DNA from: Breviolum minutum Mf 1.05b.01
Lineage: Eukaryota > Sar > Dinophyceae > Suessiales > Symbiodiniaceae
DNA: 64,000 nt
Assembly (NCBI GenBank): GCA_000507305.1
Contig: DF239959.1
Location: 84,982 to 148,981 of the forward strand
Direction of reading: 5' to 3'
Below, piece after piece: positions 1 to 11,477 of this stretch (positions within the stretch are counted from its first letter, which is position 1; each line of letters starts with the position of its first letter). The notes under the pieces were generated by a model. It worked only from the letters and a program-made list of their open reading frames with translations. It was not told the origin of the DNA and did no database searches. The translations under genes and the position numbers were made by a program.

Positions 1-600
1 GTGAGATTACATAACACACCTTACTACATGTTCATCTACACACACAGTGCTAAACAACAGCTCTCATTGTCTAACTTCCCCCAAGAAAGGGGCCTGTTCC
101 TCTTCCTCTTGGATTTGGAAATGCCTTGGTACCTACAATGGCAGAATGACAAAAATGAGTTCACCTGCCTTTAACGACACAATGATATGCATCCACTCTT
201 TGCAACTGCCACAAGCTTCCTACAAAATAATCAATGACAAGGATATCACGTTGTAATTATTTGCAAGTAAGTTGCCAAACCTTTCATTACACAGCAAGGG
301 AAAGGAACATCTGACAACGATGGGAGCACTGGTACAGCCAACGCAGCTCGAAGGGTACAAACCTCGGTAAACTTGAACCGTTGATTGACAGGACATGATT
401 CGGTACATTGTCGTTTTTTGGATAATTTAAGTTGAAGAATTTAAAAGAGTCACACCAAGGATACTAAGGTACAAAATGGTTTCTATGAAACATCATTGAC
501 AACCCCATTGACATACATATTGATATCCATTATGTAGTAATGATTGTGACCTGGAAATTGTGCTGATGTTTAACTAAACAGCCTTTTCTTCATGTCACAG

Positions 601-625
601 GAGGACCAAGTTGGTGTGGAGTCCG
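601..625 (+). CDS. candidate micro-exon
   Basis: A 25-nt block has a pyrimidine-rich acceptor ending in CACAG just upstream and a GTGAGG donor right after it. Read in phase 0 it gives EDQVGVES. No partner exon was identified, so this rests on splice signals alone. Confidence 0.22.
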
Positions 626-1609
626 GTGAGGTCGTGATGTTTCGCAAACCAAGACGTCTTTAAGGCCAACACGGTGCCAAGGGAGTGATAGTCCGTGGTA
701 TCTTCTCGTTTATCCAGGCCTCGACTCAAGAAACAAAACAACAGCTACTGTTGGCAGTGGCAATATTTGTTGTTCAAGTTGTGAGACATGCACTTTTTGA
801 TAATGTTTTGCTCTAATAGGAAGTTGAAGTGGAAGTAATCTATATAAGTGTTTGTGTTAAATGGAAAGGATAAAATTAAACATAATCATGTTAAAACGCT
901 GTAAAAACTACACACTATGTACAGTCCACACCCATCATGATCATCATGAATTGTATGACATTTGGACATTATTGCAGTAGTACATCGTCTTTTGCGACAT
1001 GCACAATCCTTTACATTTTGCAACCCAACCCGAATACACTTCACTCAGCAAAATCTGCAAGCCTTCCCGTCGGGCCATCTTTTGTCTACCTGGCAAGGAC
1101 TAAGAAGCAACCAGGGGAAGTGCGTCAGATTATCCCGTTGAACAAAAAATACACATCGACATCAATACAAGCATTTAACTGACCGTTTAAAAACATCAGT
1201 ACACCATACAACTCATATGATAGAACATATTGAACTGATGGCATCTTCAAAAATAGTATATAAGCTTCCACAAACACACAACACAACACTCTCCAACATG
1301 AAGCTAAACAATTGCAGCAAAAGAGGCCTTCTTCATCCAAAAGCCCTGATGCATGAAGACTATCAATGCCTCAAGGTCCAAGAGGTCCCGAACTAAGATG
1401 AATTTGGGGATCTCTCGTTACTATAATATGATCCTGCAATCATAAAACATTGGACGAAAGTTCTTTCCGTTGAGCCAGGTGCTCGAAAACCCTCATGAAA
1501 CGTGTTCACTTCATCTTGCTATCAAAAGGAAGACTTCAATAACTTCTTGGAGATTGAAAGGCTACCCATCTGACGTTTCCTTTGGGCTCTGCAGAACTTG
1601 ATGGATTAC

Positions 1610-1652
1610 CTCTTCTGATCCAGCAGCTGAGCATGTCACTCAAAGCTTCAGC
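1610..1652 (-). CDS. candidate internal exon, unknown protein
   Basis: A strong acceptor (CCAATTCAG) and a strong donor (GAG|GTAATC) enclose 43 nt reading AEALSDMLSCWIRR. It lies downstream, on the minus strand, of the 1914-2096 open segment and may belong to the same gene. I recognise no family. The call depends on both splice signals and the protein-like composition. Confidence 0.4.
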
Positions 1653-1913
1653 CTGAATTGGGAAGCAAACAGGATTCAACAAAAGGCAAAATGCATTCAG
1701 GAACAACAAACAACATTTAGAGAAGTCAGCCGCAGTTGGGTTCCATGGAAGTATATTGGGACAAACATAGCTGGAATCCCGAGTGTAGTTTCCAGTAAGT
1801 CGAAATCTAATTCATGTATAACCTGCCAATTTGATTCAATTTACTTCATCCCACTTATCATCCACTGAGAGATCTATTCCAGCTGTTCTGAACTCATCTC
1901 AAAATAGTTTGTC

Positions 1914-2096
1914 TTAGTCTAACTTGGAACTTCTCCCCAAGTTGGGGTGAACATGACTGTGACTTTTATCAAACTGAGCTCCCCAAACCCGTCTTTTCTT
2001 CTTATCACCACGACAGGGGCAAATGTCAGCGCGTAATGCCAACTCCAACCTGGCTAATACTCGAGTTGCAACTGAACTGAACGTATCAGGATCCAT
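1914..2096 (-). CDS. candidate first exon, unknown protein
   Basis: The open segment begins at an ATG and runs MDPDTFSSVATRVLARLE, then a Cys-Pro-Cys and a lysine-rich stretch. The first ~31 codons look coding and the tail much less so, so a donor probably lies near codon 31, perhaps a GTGATA, rather than at the in-frame stop at 1914. No family is recognised. It may join the exon at 1610-1652. Confidence 0.35.
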   Translation of the reverse strand: MDPDTFSSVATRVLARLELALRADICPCRGDKKKRRVWGAQFDKSHSHVHPNLGRSSKLD

Positions 2097-2099
2097 ATT

Positions 2100-3550
2100 T
2101 CACATATGCCACTCTTCATCAGTGCAATAAGAATGCTGGTAAAACAAAATGCAACAATAAAAACCACATATTGTTCAACAAGGGCAATGACTTGCAATGG
2201 TCATGGTGATGACTTGCAGTGGTCATGGTATGTTGTAACTAACCCCAGTTTCCTCCTAAACTTTCGGTGACTTGGCAGCCAGTATCATCCAACAACCATG
2301 GCTGGGTGCACGTCTCTAACCTCAATCGCAATGGGGATGGAACATCTTGGGGCCATTGTAAACTGTGATCATCTCAACCATGGTGGCATGGTTGGGTGCG
2401 GAGCCTGCCAATATGTAAATATGAACGGCCTTAAAGTCTTAAACGACATATAGTGACGTGTAAAAAGTAAAAAATCGTCAATTGTGTCAAGCTTACTGTG
2501 GTTTTTTCAGCTTCCTGCTGTTTTTGGAATTTGGTGAAATTATGCTTCCCAAAATGCAAAATCATGAACTACAACACTGGAAAACATAAAAAGAAAAAAC
2601 ATCACCCCATGATTTCATTTTTCGTGGAGATCTCCAAATTTCAAAACGTTTGTCGTGATTTTCTTTTAAGCAAATGCTTCACACAAAGTTGGACAGAAAA
2701 AACAAAAAAAACAACGCAAAAAGGATCCATGTTTTGGGAAAGTTTCAGCTACCTCCTGACCAACAAATTTCATGAGGCTCCCAGCTCCAACAGAGGCCCC
2801 AAGGGGAAACGAGCTACACCTCGGATGCTATGCTATACTTGTTGGTTGAGCCAGCCACTTGAAACTAGATGTGCATTTCAAATGGGATGCAATATTATAC
2901 CGCTAAAGCATAGTTAAACAAAAAGATGACACGTTCTCAAACAAAAAAACATTGCATCTATTAACATGCATTTGTCACAAACTTTGAATCGTCACTAAAG
3001 TTTGAAACACCCAAACTGATAGATACCTATAGCTTGAGTATGCTTGAGTTTCCGGCCATGATGATGGATGGGTTTTCGATCAATGATATCGCCACCTCGG
3101 AATGATGCGTTATAGAAAAAAGCACTGGAGAAATCTAGAGCGATATCATTGGAAATTGGTGGCAAGCGGCTGTGGGTACAGTTCTATTTGCCGACGGCCC
3201 TTGGATGCACAACTCTATAATTCCAGGCGCACGGTCAATCAAAAATCAGTACATGAAGACCTGGACAACCCTTGCCCCAGTGCAATCAAGAGCAGGGTAT
3301 CAACAACTTCAACATTCAACTAGGGCCATCCTCTCACTAAATCAAGTGAGCCAAGGAATGCTCTTGCAGCATCCTACCAAACAAACAACTCACACTTGAC
3401 ACGTCAAGACTTCCACTATATCTAATTTAAAAGTTCCATCTGTCTGCCATGCTGTAGAAACGCTGAGGTCAGATCCAGGCACCACCTCAGAGGTTAGGCA
3501 AAAACTTCCAAACATGGCCTCGAAAAGCCTAGTGATCCTTGACTTAGATA
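2100..3550. other. no gene recognised
   Basis: An AT-rich stretch. Open segments here, the longest plus-strand one at 2498-2917, are lysine- and phenylalanine-rich without codon bias or splice context. I see no convincing exon, RNA gene or repeat. Confidence 0.5.
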
Positions 3551-3732
3551 AGCAGGTTCATCGAATTTTGAGATGGATGATGAACATTGTAGATAGCGAA
3601 AAACAAAACATGAAGTAGAGGACAAACAGTGATGATTTCATGAGTCTGCAACACGACTTGATGCGTATGAGTTTTGACATATTAAGTTGCAACAGCTTGC
3701 CAAGCCTTGTCCTTGGGATCACGATCATGCAC

Positions 3733-3791
3733 CTGTCAAAGGCCAAAGTGAGGTAACATGGCGTCATTAGGTCGTCTGAAGCAACTTGCAT
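3733..3791 (-). CDS. candidate internal exon, unknown protein
   Basis: A TTTGTTTTCAG acceptor is followed directly by ATG, and the block ends ACAG|GTGCAT. The 59 nt read MQVASDDLMTPCYLTLAFD. The same frame stays open past the donor, so the exon could be longer. It sits on the same strand as the other minus-strand islands between 0 and 6.1 kb. Confidence 0.38.
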
Positions 3792-4079
3792 CTGAAAACA
3801 AAGGCACTGTCAAATCAAAAGGTGTACTAAACTCTTGGACAGTTAAATCACTTCAGCCTAATCCAACGTGAACAAAGACGTCTCAAAAGAGTATCATGTT
3901 ACACTCATTTCTAAGAACTAATTTTTTTGTCAACCCTTCCCAAAGAAACCTCAAAGAGTACCAACCAACTCAAAATGATAGTAATGGAAATGCATTCACG
4001 AGATGATGAACCAGAATTTGTTCCAACTCATCAAAGATTCTTATTCAAATTTTCACAGCAAGTGACTACCCTCAGAAAT

Positions 4080-4205
4080 TCCATCCTTGGGTTTCGTCCC
4101 GTACCTCCACGACGAGTCCCTCATGTTGAAGCCATTCACGCAGCGCATGAGGAGCTGCGAAGCCAAGCAACCTTGGATGCAAAAGGATGTGATGCCATGT
4201 TGCCA
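4080..4205. other. GC-rich coding-like island, strand unresolved
   Basis: Two frames are protein-like. The plus frame reads SLGFVPYLHDESLMLKPFTQ and the minus frame reads LGFAAPHALREWLQHEGLVV. The minus reading ends near a possible donor GAG|GTACGG and agrees with the neighbouring minus-strand islands, while the plus reading has the higher third-position GC. I cannot decide between them. Confidence 0.3.
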
Positions 4206-4407
4206 TATCTTCTCATAGCTCCCAAAAGGAAATCATCGTCTCATCTTGGTGAGAAACTTTTGGCGGTCCTTTTGGTACAAGACATTTTGAAACATAGCCA
4301 CTTGTATTCATCTTGGTGAAACATCTTATTTTTCAAGTCAAATCAAGTCAACCAAAATGATGATTGGTTCCACGGGTCCTCTACGAAGAAATTGCATATT
4401 GACACAC

Positions 4408-4503
4408 CTGACCCAAACCAGGATTCCCCTGCCACACCACCGGCTCCGTGAAGTCTGCTGCCTTATTATGAGGCCTGACAAATCAGCTGGGAATCTGCCA
4501 CTG
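4408..4503 (-). CDS. candidate internal exon, unknown protein
   Basis: A CTGTTTCTTTCAG acceptor and a CAG|GTGTGT donor bound 96 nt. One frame is open, beginning SGRFPADLSGLIIRQQ and rich in Arg and Trp towards its end. No family is recognised. Confidence 0.35.
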
Positions 4504-5473
4504 CTGAAAGAAACAGAGATGGATGGTTTTGACAACGAAAAGCTGACAACAACACTGGTTGAGTGGTAACGGTTGTAGCTCTCAATGCTTTGAATAACTG
4601 TTGGATAATTGATTGGTAAGTTCTGATTTACTAAACGTGTCTTAGGTACCATGTTTCATGGGTCCAGCCATTGTCGTCTTCAGTTACGACTCCGACTAAC
4701 TCATCATTCACAAAATCGGCCAAGGCAACACTCTCCCCTCGGCAACTACCCCCTAATACTATCCCACCTTCGTTCGGATTCCATCCGAGGGCAAGTCTCA
4801 CCTTAAACAGGGCATTCCATCAGGCATCTTCTAGTCCAACCCTCCCACCGGCATTTACTAAAACCAAAACTTATCAGCATCGTGTCACTCCAAATTAGAT
4901 CTGCAATAGGTTGATCTATCCAATTTTGTCATTGCTTATTGACTTATTGACTTATCATTGCTCCACCACAGTCATTGACACATCCTGAGCTTTTCGGACG
5001 TAAAGCTTCAGAACAACTGCTGAGTTTTGGGTATACTTCGACGAAGACTTCCTGTGAAGTGTTGGCAAAAGTGGAAGGCTGGAGTTTTCAATACGACTTT
5101 GAGTGAAGGTGGATGAGAAAAATCAAAATGAAATGGTCCTTTACAACGTATCATTGCATTGAATTGCATGAGCAGAACTTCTGGAAGGTATGCTTAAGAC
5201 ACATAATCCCCAATAGGATAATGTTTCCCTAAAATTGAACACACGGGGATTGTCTACTATTTCCGGATGGTTTTGCATCGTTTTCAACTCACCTCAACTG
5301 ACCTTCAAACAACAAAAAGCAATGTGTCCTTGCTCGAGTCCGGCAGGGATGTCCTCAGCACGTCTTTGGTGATTTTCATGGAAGGTTCACAAGGTCAGTT
5401 GGAAAAGACACAGCAACCCATAACAAAACCAACTAGAAAAACAACCCGGCGGCTAGAAGCTAAAGTGAATTGA

Positions 5474-5766
5474 TTAAAACAACCCACGGATGCTATAGAA
5501 GCAGCATCTACTAGTCAACTCTACTCCACAACCATATATTGCACTCATGCATGCTTGTCTCTTCCCACTTGCCCTTCTCATCTCTTGACCCAACAATTCC
5601 CTCACAGCTTCCAGCTTCAGGTCCCCGGACTCATTGGGAAGCCCTCGTACCATTTCTACTCGAAAACAAGCAGGCATGAGGCGCCTTGGTAATGCCATAC
5701 TCAACCGTCGTTTCTTCGCGTCCAGAATGGTACGGGTAACATGATCTCCATCAAGACTACTACTTG
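5474..5766 (-). CDS. candidate terminal exon, unknown protein
   Basis: A strong acceptor (GTTCTTTTTCAG) leads into a 293-nt open block ending at a stop. The translation includes LDGDHVTRTILDAKKRRLSM and, later, LKLEAVRELLGQEMRRA, which is helical and basic. Length, splice signal and codon choice make this one of the better exons on the left flank. I do not recognise the family. Confidence 0.42.
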
Positions 5767-5872
5767 CTGAAAAAGAACACTCCAACCAAACTGAAACCTA
5801 AGTGTCCATGCAAACTATTTTTGTTCCCAAGATCTTAAGAAACAAAAACGCCACGTTGTGAGCTGCCGGACG

Positions 5873-6065
5873 TTAGCATTTCTTCGCTGAGCATCGGCTT
5901 GTCCGTAAGGACCTGAGAAAATTGACTGCAATGGTAGTCTGATGAAGCAACCCAACATGAGTGGCTAAATCCAAGGGTGGTTGGTTGGGATGTGTTAGAA
6001 CTATATGTTTTACATCAAGTTGCAGTAGTTGATAAAGTCTAAGTAACTCTGTTCTGACCCCACCT
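5873..6065 (-). CDS. candidate exon, leucine-rich helical segment
   Basis: The block follows a TTTTCAG acceptor and reads GGVRTELLRLYQLLQLDVKH, then further leucine-rich sequence to a stop at 5873. An internal TTTCTCAG could serve as another acceptor, so the 3' boundary is uncertain. It may belong to the same minus-strand gene as 5474-5766. Confidence 0.32.
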
Positions 6066-6668
6066 CTGAAAATTGTGTCACAGTTTCGGTTTGTGTAACA
6101 TTTGATGTGATGCAACAAGTCTGATGTTTGTTGTGGACCACCCAAAATCCATCAAGATCCTACATATAGAATTTCGAAACATTTTGACAAAAGGTATGTA
6201 TTTAGATAAGTTTAAGAGACTTTCAGGGGTTATCGACCAACAGCCTATCCCAAATTCAGCACCTGAGAAAGCTCTCGACTGGTGTTTGCTGAGATTCCAC
6301 ACAAAGACTTCCAAGCTATACAACCCAGCAATCTTGGCAGAAGGTGAGAAGGTGGATGAACATTGACATCAAAACAGGAACCCTGACGGTCAAATTCTGA
6401 AAAATGATGTCTATGGATCAAGGAACTTGCTGACATACATGCAGCTGATCTCAGGGCAAATTCCCTAAGCGCTGTGTCCTTGCAATCAAAACTTGAAGAA
6501 ATGGATTTTCACCAAACCAGAAAAGTACAGTTGAAACAAATCAAACAGCACCTAACTGTATCTGGGAAACATTATTGCCCGACACCACCCCTTCCCGTAA
6601 TCTACCCGCACTCCACCGTCCATCCACAGGGGTTCCCTGACTCCCACAGACTCAGTGAAGGTGGCTGA

Positions 6669-6782
6669 AACACTGTGAGTGGGTCGCAAGCGCTTGGACC
6701 TCTGCAGCAATGTTGGGAATCGTTGAAATCACGGCTGACGGAGTTGCAAAAATGGGAGGCCAAGAAGGAGAAACAACCTTAA
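6669..6782 (+). CDS. candidate terminal exon, coiled-coil-like C-terminus
   Basis: After an in-frame stop, 38 codons run to TAA. The core reads GPLQQCWESLKSRLTELQKW and the end is lysine-rich. Third positions are G/C-rich and the helix is amphipathic. An AG acceptor (TGTGAG) lies at the start. This is a plus-strand gene end next to minus-strand islands. Confidence 0.4.
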   Translation, partial: NTVSGSQALGPLQQCWESLKSRLTELQKWEAKKEKQP

Positions 6783-6789
6783 CTGTAGT

Positions 6790-7460
6790 TTATTACGCTG
6801 TTTGGTGAAAAAGGGACACACGAAAACAACAACAAAAATACACATCATCAATCTTTTGTTGTTCAAAAATCCCTCCACCTTCTATATAAATCCAAGCCGT
6901 TTCAATGTGAACACCCTTCTACATTTGCAAGCTCTGTTCAGCCATCTCTACCTTCCGATCTTTTTTTCAAAACTTCTTTCCTTAGCCCTAACCCATCTCC
7001 AACTCTTTCACCACCCAACTACACGCCAACTACACCAACCTCCACCACACACCCTTGACTTGACCCCGCCTTGCAGGTTCCCCTGGACGATAAGTTTCAG
7101 GGCTTAAGGCTGGAGAACCGGCTAACAACAAAGGACCCAAGCAGATTCTGGCCTGGCACCAAAATGAGTTGATGATTGGCGGGCTCTGGTGCATGTTTGA
7201 GGTATATAACATGCTTGCAAGTTTCTGAACATGATGACATAGACTACTTCAAAAGACTCATGGATTCGTCTTGTATTTGGTGATGGGAGACACGTGTCAA
7301 GGCGGAAAATTACTCCTCGGAGGTGACCTGAAACACTTCATCCTCATACAATTACGTGAATTCGCAAGAATCAATACATCATACATATACTTATCTCGGC
7401 TGCACATACTTATCGATGTGTTGATTTTGTTTTTAACCTTCCATTTCTTTTACAGTATGT
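6790..7460. other. no gene recognised
   Basis: Pyrimidine-rich plus-strand sequence (about 6840-7070) followed by AT-rich DNA. No convincing exon or structured RNA was seen. Confidence 0.45.
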
Positions 7461-7463
7461 AAC

Positions 7464-7564
7464 TTATGTCCCCGCACACTGGACAATCCTACTGGCCCTC
7501 ACAACCGTCAACAGCATTATATAGTTGCGCAGTTTCTGCATCCCTTCTGCACCTCGCTGACCAC
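7464..7564 (-). CDS. candidate terminal exon, unknown protein
   Basis: A CCCAACAG acceptor opens a frame reading GQRGAEGMQKLRNYIMLLTV and ending VQCAGT at a stop. The composition is protein-like, with a short hydrophobic stretch in the middle. An alternative acceptor 9 nt upstream would only add three residues. Confidence 0.35.
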
Positions 7565-8224
7565 CTGTTGGGTACCTCACGGGTGATGTCAATAGGCATG
7601 GAAACTTCTCAAGGATATGATAACTTATAAGCTGGTGTTTAACTGCACAAAACCATTTATCACAAAAAAAAACAAAGTTGATTTTGGACAGATTTCTTTC
7701 AGGTCTCAACGTTTTTGATAACTGGACTGATAAATCACATTTTTTCACCCCTCCCACTGGAGTTTTAACATCAGGCTTGCTTTATTGATGTTATGATGTT
7801 TGTGTGTTGTGGGAACCCAACCTGCAAGTAACTAGTAGACTGCTGCTATTGGACATGGACCTTGTCCCATTTTGGGCAAATCAAGAGGTCACCATTATCA
7901 GCCGCTTCAAGTGAAAGTATGTAGCTCACAGTGGCGACTTGTGCGGCACATCTAGGAACTATCTGAAAACTCTTCCATGGCATCAAAACAATAGAAATCG
8001 ATCAACTTCCATCAGTCATCAAGTCAATCATCAACATTTTGTCCATCCCACCGTCAGCATGTCCACTGCTCAGGTGTCCCCACCATCTAGGGTGACGCTG
8101 ATTGGAAGCTTAGCTTTCTGAATGCCTTTGACAAAGTCTAAGGTCACCTCAGGAGCAGAAACAAAAAGTTACAGTGAGAAAAGGGCAGGGTGATAAGATC
8201 TTGATGTCTCCGTCTGCGGTACTA

Positions 8225-8306
8225 TTAAAAAGTTGCAACAATTTGTGCCACTTGGCCTACGAAACGAAGCAACTCATGATCAGTGGGAGGTACACACAAT
8301 CCTGGT
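8225..8306 (-). CDS. candidate terminal exon, unknown protein
   Basis: A pyrimidine-rich acceptor (TTTTTTCACGTAG) is followed by 82 nt reading PGLCVPPTDHELLRFVGQVA and ending IVATF at a stop. The splice site and the amphipathic end support a short last exon. No family is recognised. Confidence 0.4.
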
Positions 8307-8461
8307 CTACGTGAAAAAACAGTACAGTAGTCCGGACGACTGATACTTGATTGACACAAACAACTTATGAACGCAGATGCACAAATATCACCAAAGAAAA
8401 CCATGGTTAATAAGTTTGTGTGAAAAATTGTTGGAGCGCAACTTTCCTCATCATCTGGCAT

Positions 8462-8540
8462 CTGGTCAAGGGGCATTGAAGTTACCAATGTCCTTCTCCA
8501 AATTCAGCCTTTGTCCACCTCGTGGCGCTGCCTCACAGGG
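8462..8540 (+). pseudogene. enoyl-CoA hydratase/isomerase-like fragment (copy 1)
   Basis: The plus frame reads LKLPMSFSKFSLCPPRGAAS. It resembles the segment of Δ3,Δ2-enoyl-CoA isomerases around the catalytic glutamate (pattern PFS-x-LG-x-x-PEG-x-x-S). On that alignment the Glu is replaced by Pro. The duplicate at 19612-19690 keeps the frame with mostly silent changes at its 5' end. Both copies start after AAG|GG, a plausible acceptor, but I see no good donor. The family assignment is inferred from a short motif. Confidence 0.33.
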
Positions 8541-8720
8541 CTGGTTTTTGAGTGCCCGTTTTGTCTGACAGGTGGCTACCATTTTTTTCTGTTCTGACTG
8601 CCTTACTGTTTGATATGGAAACTAAGCATGCACTCAACCCTCAATCGTATATACCTGCAACATCCGGTAGTGCAAAATTTTTGCCTTTGTCTGGAAAAGC
8701 AAAAATTTTAGCTGTTGTAG

Positions 8721-8822
8721 TGAAAAAAAACGCCGTTACAAAGAAAAAACGTCGTTGAGAAACATCCCGAAAAGAGTGGTCGGCAAAAAACGCCGTTTGA
8801 TTGGCAAAAAAAACCGTTTTGC
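8721..8822. repeat. A-rich minisatellite with CGCCGTT motif
   Basis: Four imperfect units of an A-run followed by CGCCGTT, CGTCGTT or CCGTTTT occur at irregular 25-35 nt spacing. No coding potential is evident. Confidence 0.5.
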
Positions 8823-9160
8823 AATTCTAAGGCTACACCGGAATTTGTCTCGAAAGCGAAAAAAGGCCTGGAAGCAAAAATAATTGCTCCTGGATCAAAA
8901 AAGCACTTTTTGTAGAAAAGGCAGAAATTTTGCAGGCTTTGGATGCTGCAGGTATACGTACAAGTAATCCATGAAGCTGAAATTCTTCACTTTATTGTTT
9001 TTATATTCACCCTGGACCTGATGGAAGAACATCACCAATAAAACATCCCTATATAGAAACCTGTTTATTATATAAATAGTTGGGCTTTAGATTTAAAAAC
9101 AACACCTGTTTGAAACCCCAAATCACATCAGTGATGCTACAAACCCCTGCCTTCCGTGGT

Positions 9161-9240
9161 TCCACCTCTCCCGAGCTAAGGCTCGCGGAGACGGTAGCGG
9201 ACAAGGCTCCGTTGGCGTCCAAGAAAGGTCTTGGGCACAG
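9161..9240 (+). pseudogene. enoyl-CoA hydratase/isomerase-like fragment (copy 1)
   Basis: The plus frame reads ELRLAETVADKAPLASKKGL, which matches the helix near the C-terminus of the crotonase family (A-x-x-(L/I)A-x-x-x-P-x-A-x-x-x-K). Versus the duplicate at 19951-20030 most substitutions are silent in this frame (for example GCG/GCA, CCG/CCA, GCT/GCG), which points to past selection on protein. It lies downstream of the 8462-8540 fragment, in the order expected for such a gene. Confidence 0.38.
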
Positions 9241-9837
9241 CGGCAATTTGCAACAAGCAACTCCCAAAACAACCGAAGACGCTGAACCTTCGAAAACCAA
9301 AATCATTCAATATTCAATATTAAGGATACTTAAGGTTGTTTGTTTGGGATCCAGTACTGTCAGGTTTTTCTGAAGCCTAAGATGGACTTCGAATAAATCT
9401 TCTGGGAACAACGCAAAATACACCACTATATTCAACCTCTAACGTGCAGCAAACACATTGCTGTTTGAAGATGTTTCAAGTTTGAACGTACTGGGTCAAG
9501 CAACCAAACGACTGTGTCTCTCAGCTCGAACTTTTTTCTTAAGTCCAACACCATTCATCTCGAAGTCTTGCAACTTTGGTGCCGCTTCAAACCCTAAACC
9601 CATGGGCACTGCAAGATTGACGGCCGAGTGGGAAAAACCCAACAAAACAAATGGTGCAAGCATGCTGTACAGTTCACAAGCCAAGGTCCTTCCTTATCAC
9701 AGCTGGCACCCATGAGCAATCTGGGATCTTGCCATAAGATCCGCCAAGGGCCAAGCTGTCAAATAGAAACTCCCGAATTACGCGTCGAATTGCACATATT
9801 TTCACCACGCGTATAATAGAAGCGCACTTGCCTCTGT

Positions 9838-11019
9838 CTAAAGCCTGGCTTTTATTTTTAGTCGATCTTCCAACAACAGTTGCAAGTCAACTGGACACCA
9901 TTCCTCACCTGGCAGCCATCTCTTCTCAGAATCTGCCAAACAGAACTCATAGCCACCAGATTGTCTTCTTCTGCCTCGAATGCAGTCAGAAACAGAAGCC
10001 CGCCTCACTCCCAGAGCAAATGCTGCACTCCTCATTGAAGGATGCCACTTCCACTCATCATTCATACCCCAAGCTCTGCTCCACACCGGCTTGTATTGGG
10101 AAGTGTGTTTCCCAATTTTGCTGCCGGCACCTACCCTGGTGAAATGGTGGGTCAAGTTTTCAGCTGGAGTCACATATTCCAAGTTTGCCAAGTGGTTGTT
10201 ACTCTTATTCCCATCTACGTGATTGACATGGGTATGCTGGGGCGATGGTGGCGGACCTCGAAAAGAATATAAGACTATCCGATGGACAAGTAGGGTGTGG
10301 TCAATCACTGTTGTTGAAAAATATCCTTCCTTTGTTTGGTAACCCGAATGAACTACTCCACGAAGTGATCGGATTCGCCCAAAGGAACTGACAATTTTTC
10401 CAGGCACCTCTTCACCGGAATTTGGGTCAAGCATTGTTCGCCACCCTTCTCCTGGTAAGCACTGATTGCTCGAGTCGTCGAACCGGAACTGGAAGCCTTT
10501 ACACTCAGAATAGTTTCTGGCACATCTTGAGATCCAACCTGCGCTGATGTCTAGGTGCTTTGCTGCCGCCGAAATGGATGGACTTGATGTCCAAATATGG
10601 GACCCAACTGGTCTCCACAATAGAGGCTTTGATGTGGGTCTTGAACCTCTGCCTCTTGTTGGATCTGCAAAACTAAAGGTCACGTTCTCAGAGGCTGAGA
10701 CGTATACCAAATTGTCCAACCGATTATTCAACGGATTGCCATCTTGGTGATGAACCTGCCACGTTTTGTCGCATGGCGGAAGTCCATGAAACATGAGTTT
10801 CACGACGCGATGGACACGCCATCCATGCCCAGCGATCCTCATGATTCTATATCCGGATGGATGCAGGCATCCCTCTGAAATGGCCCCACGTGTGTTGCAA
10901 TACCTTCCGAAAGAACTCACCTGCCAATGTGGCCTTTGTATTGGCTGAACTGTCAAGTGCCGAAGAGATGAAAAGCATAAATTCTGCTGGAAGCAAGCGC
11001 GCCATGCAGGGGTCAACAT
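9838..11019 (-). CDS. two-module HNH/NUMOD4 endonuclease-like protein (paralogue A)
   Basis: A 393-residue intronless frame starting at the ATG at 11019; one upstream GTG codon is also in frame. Numbering counts that GTG as 1. Residues 33-60 form a NUMOD4-like element (WQVSSFGR), 70-115 an HNH_3-type module (HH-QDGN, NN, NL-YV) and 145-180 a helix-turn-helix-like segment. 190-225 is a clear NUMOD4 (GEGWRTMLDP, VSSFGRIRS), 246-293 a second HNH (VNHVDGNKSNN, NLEYVTPAEN), 326-362 a second HTH, and 371-380 restarts the NUMOD4 motif. Such proteins are DNA endonucleases related to homing enzymes; activity here is inferred. The N-terminus (WRACFQQNLCFSSLRHL) is Arg/Ser-rich and could be a mitochondrial presequence. 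Module 1 lacks the final His after SEN, while module 2 has THH. Its duplicate is at 20740-21960. Confidence 0.8.
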   Translation of the reverse strand: MLTPAWRACFQQNLCFSSLRHLTVQPIQRPHWQVSSFGRYCNTRGAISEGCLHPSGYRIMRIAGHGWRVHRVVKLMFHGLPPCDKTWQVHHQDGNPLNNRLDNLVYVSASENVTFSFADPTRGRGSRPTSKPLLWRPVGSHIWTSSPSISAAAKHLDISAGWISRCARNYSECKGFQFRFDDSSNQCLPGEGWRTMLDPNSGEEVPGKIVSSFGRIRSLRGVVHSGYQTKEGYFSTTVIDHTLLVHRIVLYSFRGPPPSPQHTHVNHVDGNKSNNHLANLEYVTPAENLTHHFTRVGAGSKIGKHTSQYKPVWSRAWGMNDEWKWHPSMRSAAFALGVRRASVSDCIRGRRRQSGGYEFCLADSEKRWLPGEEWCPVDLQLLLEDRLKIKARL

Positions 11020-11477
11020 CACCTATCGTACTATGGAAACAATGAGTGCAAACAGAAGTATGTGGAATACCTGGAATATAAACCTCAAACGAGTATATCA
11101 CTTCATAGACTTGATTGATCAACCACATTCGTGTGCGAAACATCATGGTGAATCTTAGTTTCTCGTCTTTGTGTCTGTGATCATGTCTGATATTGTTCAA
11201 GTATAATATGTCCCTCGCTCACTTGGAAGGGCTCCATGGCCAAACACTATGTCCGAATGTCCGAAATGCTGAATACGTCAGTAGCATTCAATAAATACAG
11301 AACTGGCAAACACGAGAAAAGCCGATCACGACTGTGTGGGTACTTGTGAAACTAGACTTAAAATGCTTGCCATTATGGATTCAAAGACACTTTCAAGATT
11401 GGCCCCAGTGCCGGATGGAAACCTAAGGACATCAATCCTTAAGAAAAGTCTAGCTGCTGCTGTCATGATCCTCTTCC

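Noticed and set aside
2498-2917. 139-codon plus-strand frame
   Set aside because: Lys/Phe-rich, AT-rich third positions and no splice or family evidence; expected by chance in AT-rich DNA.
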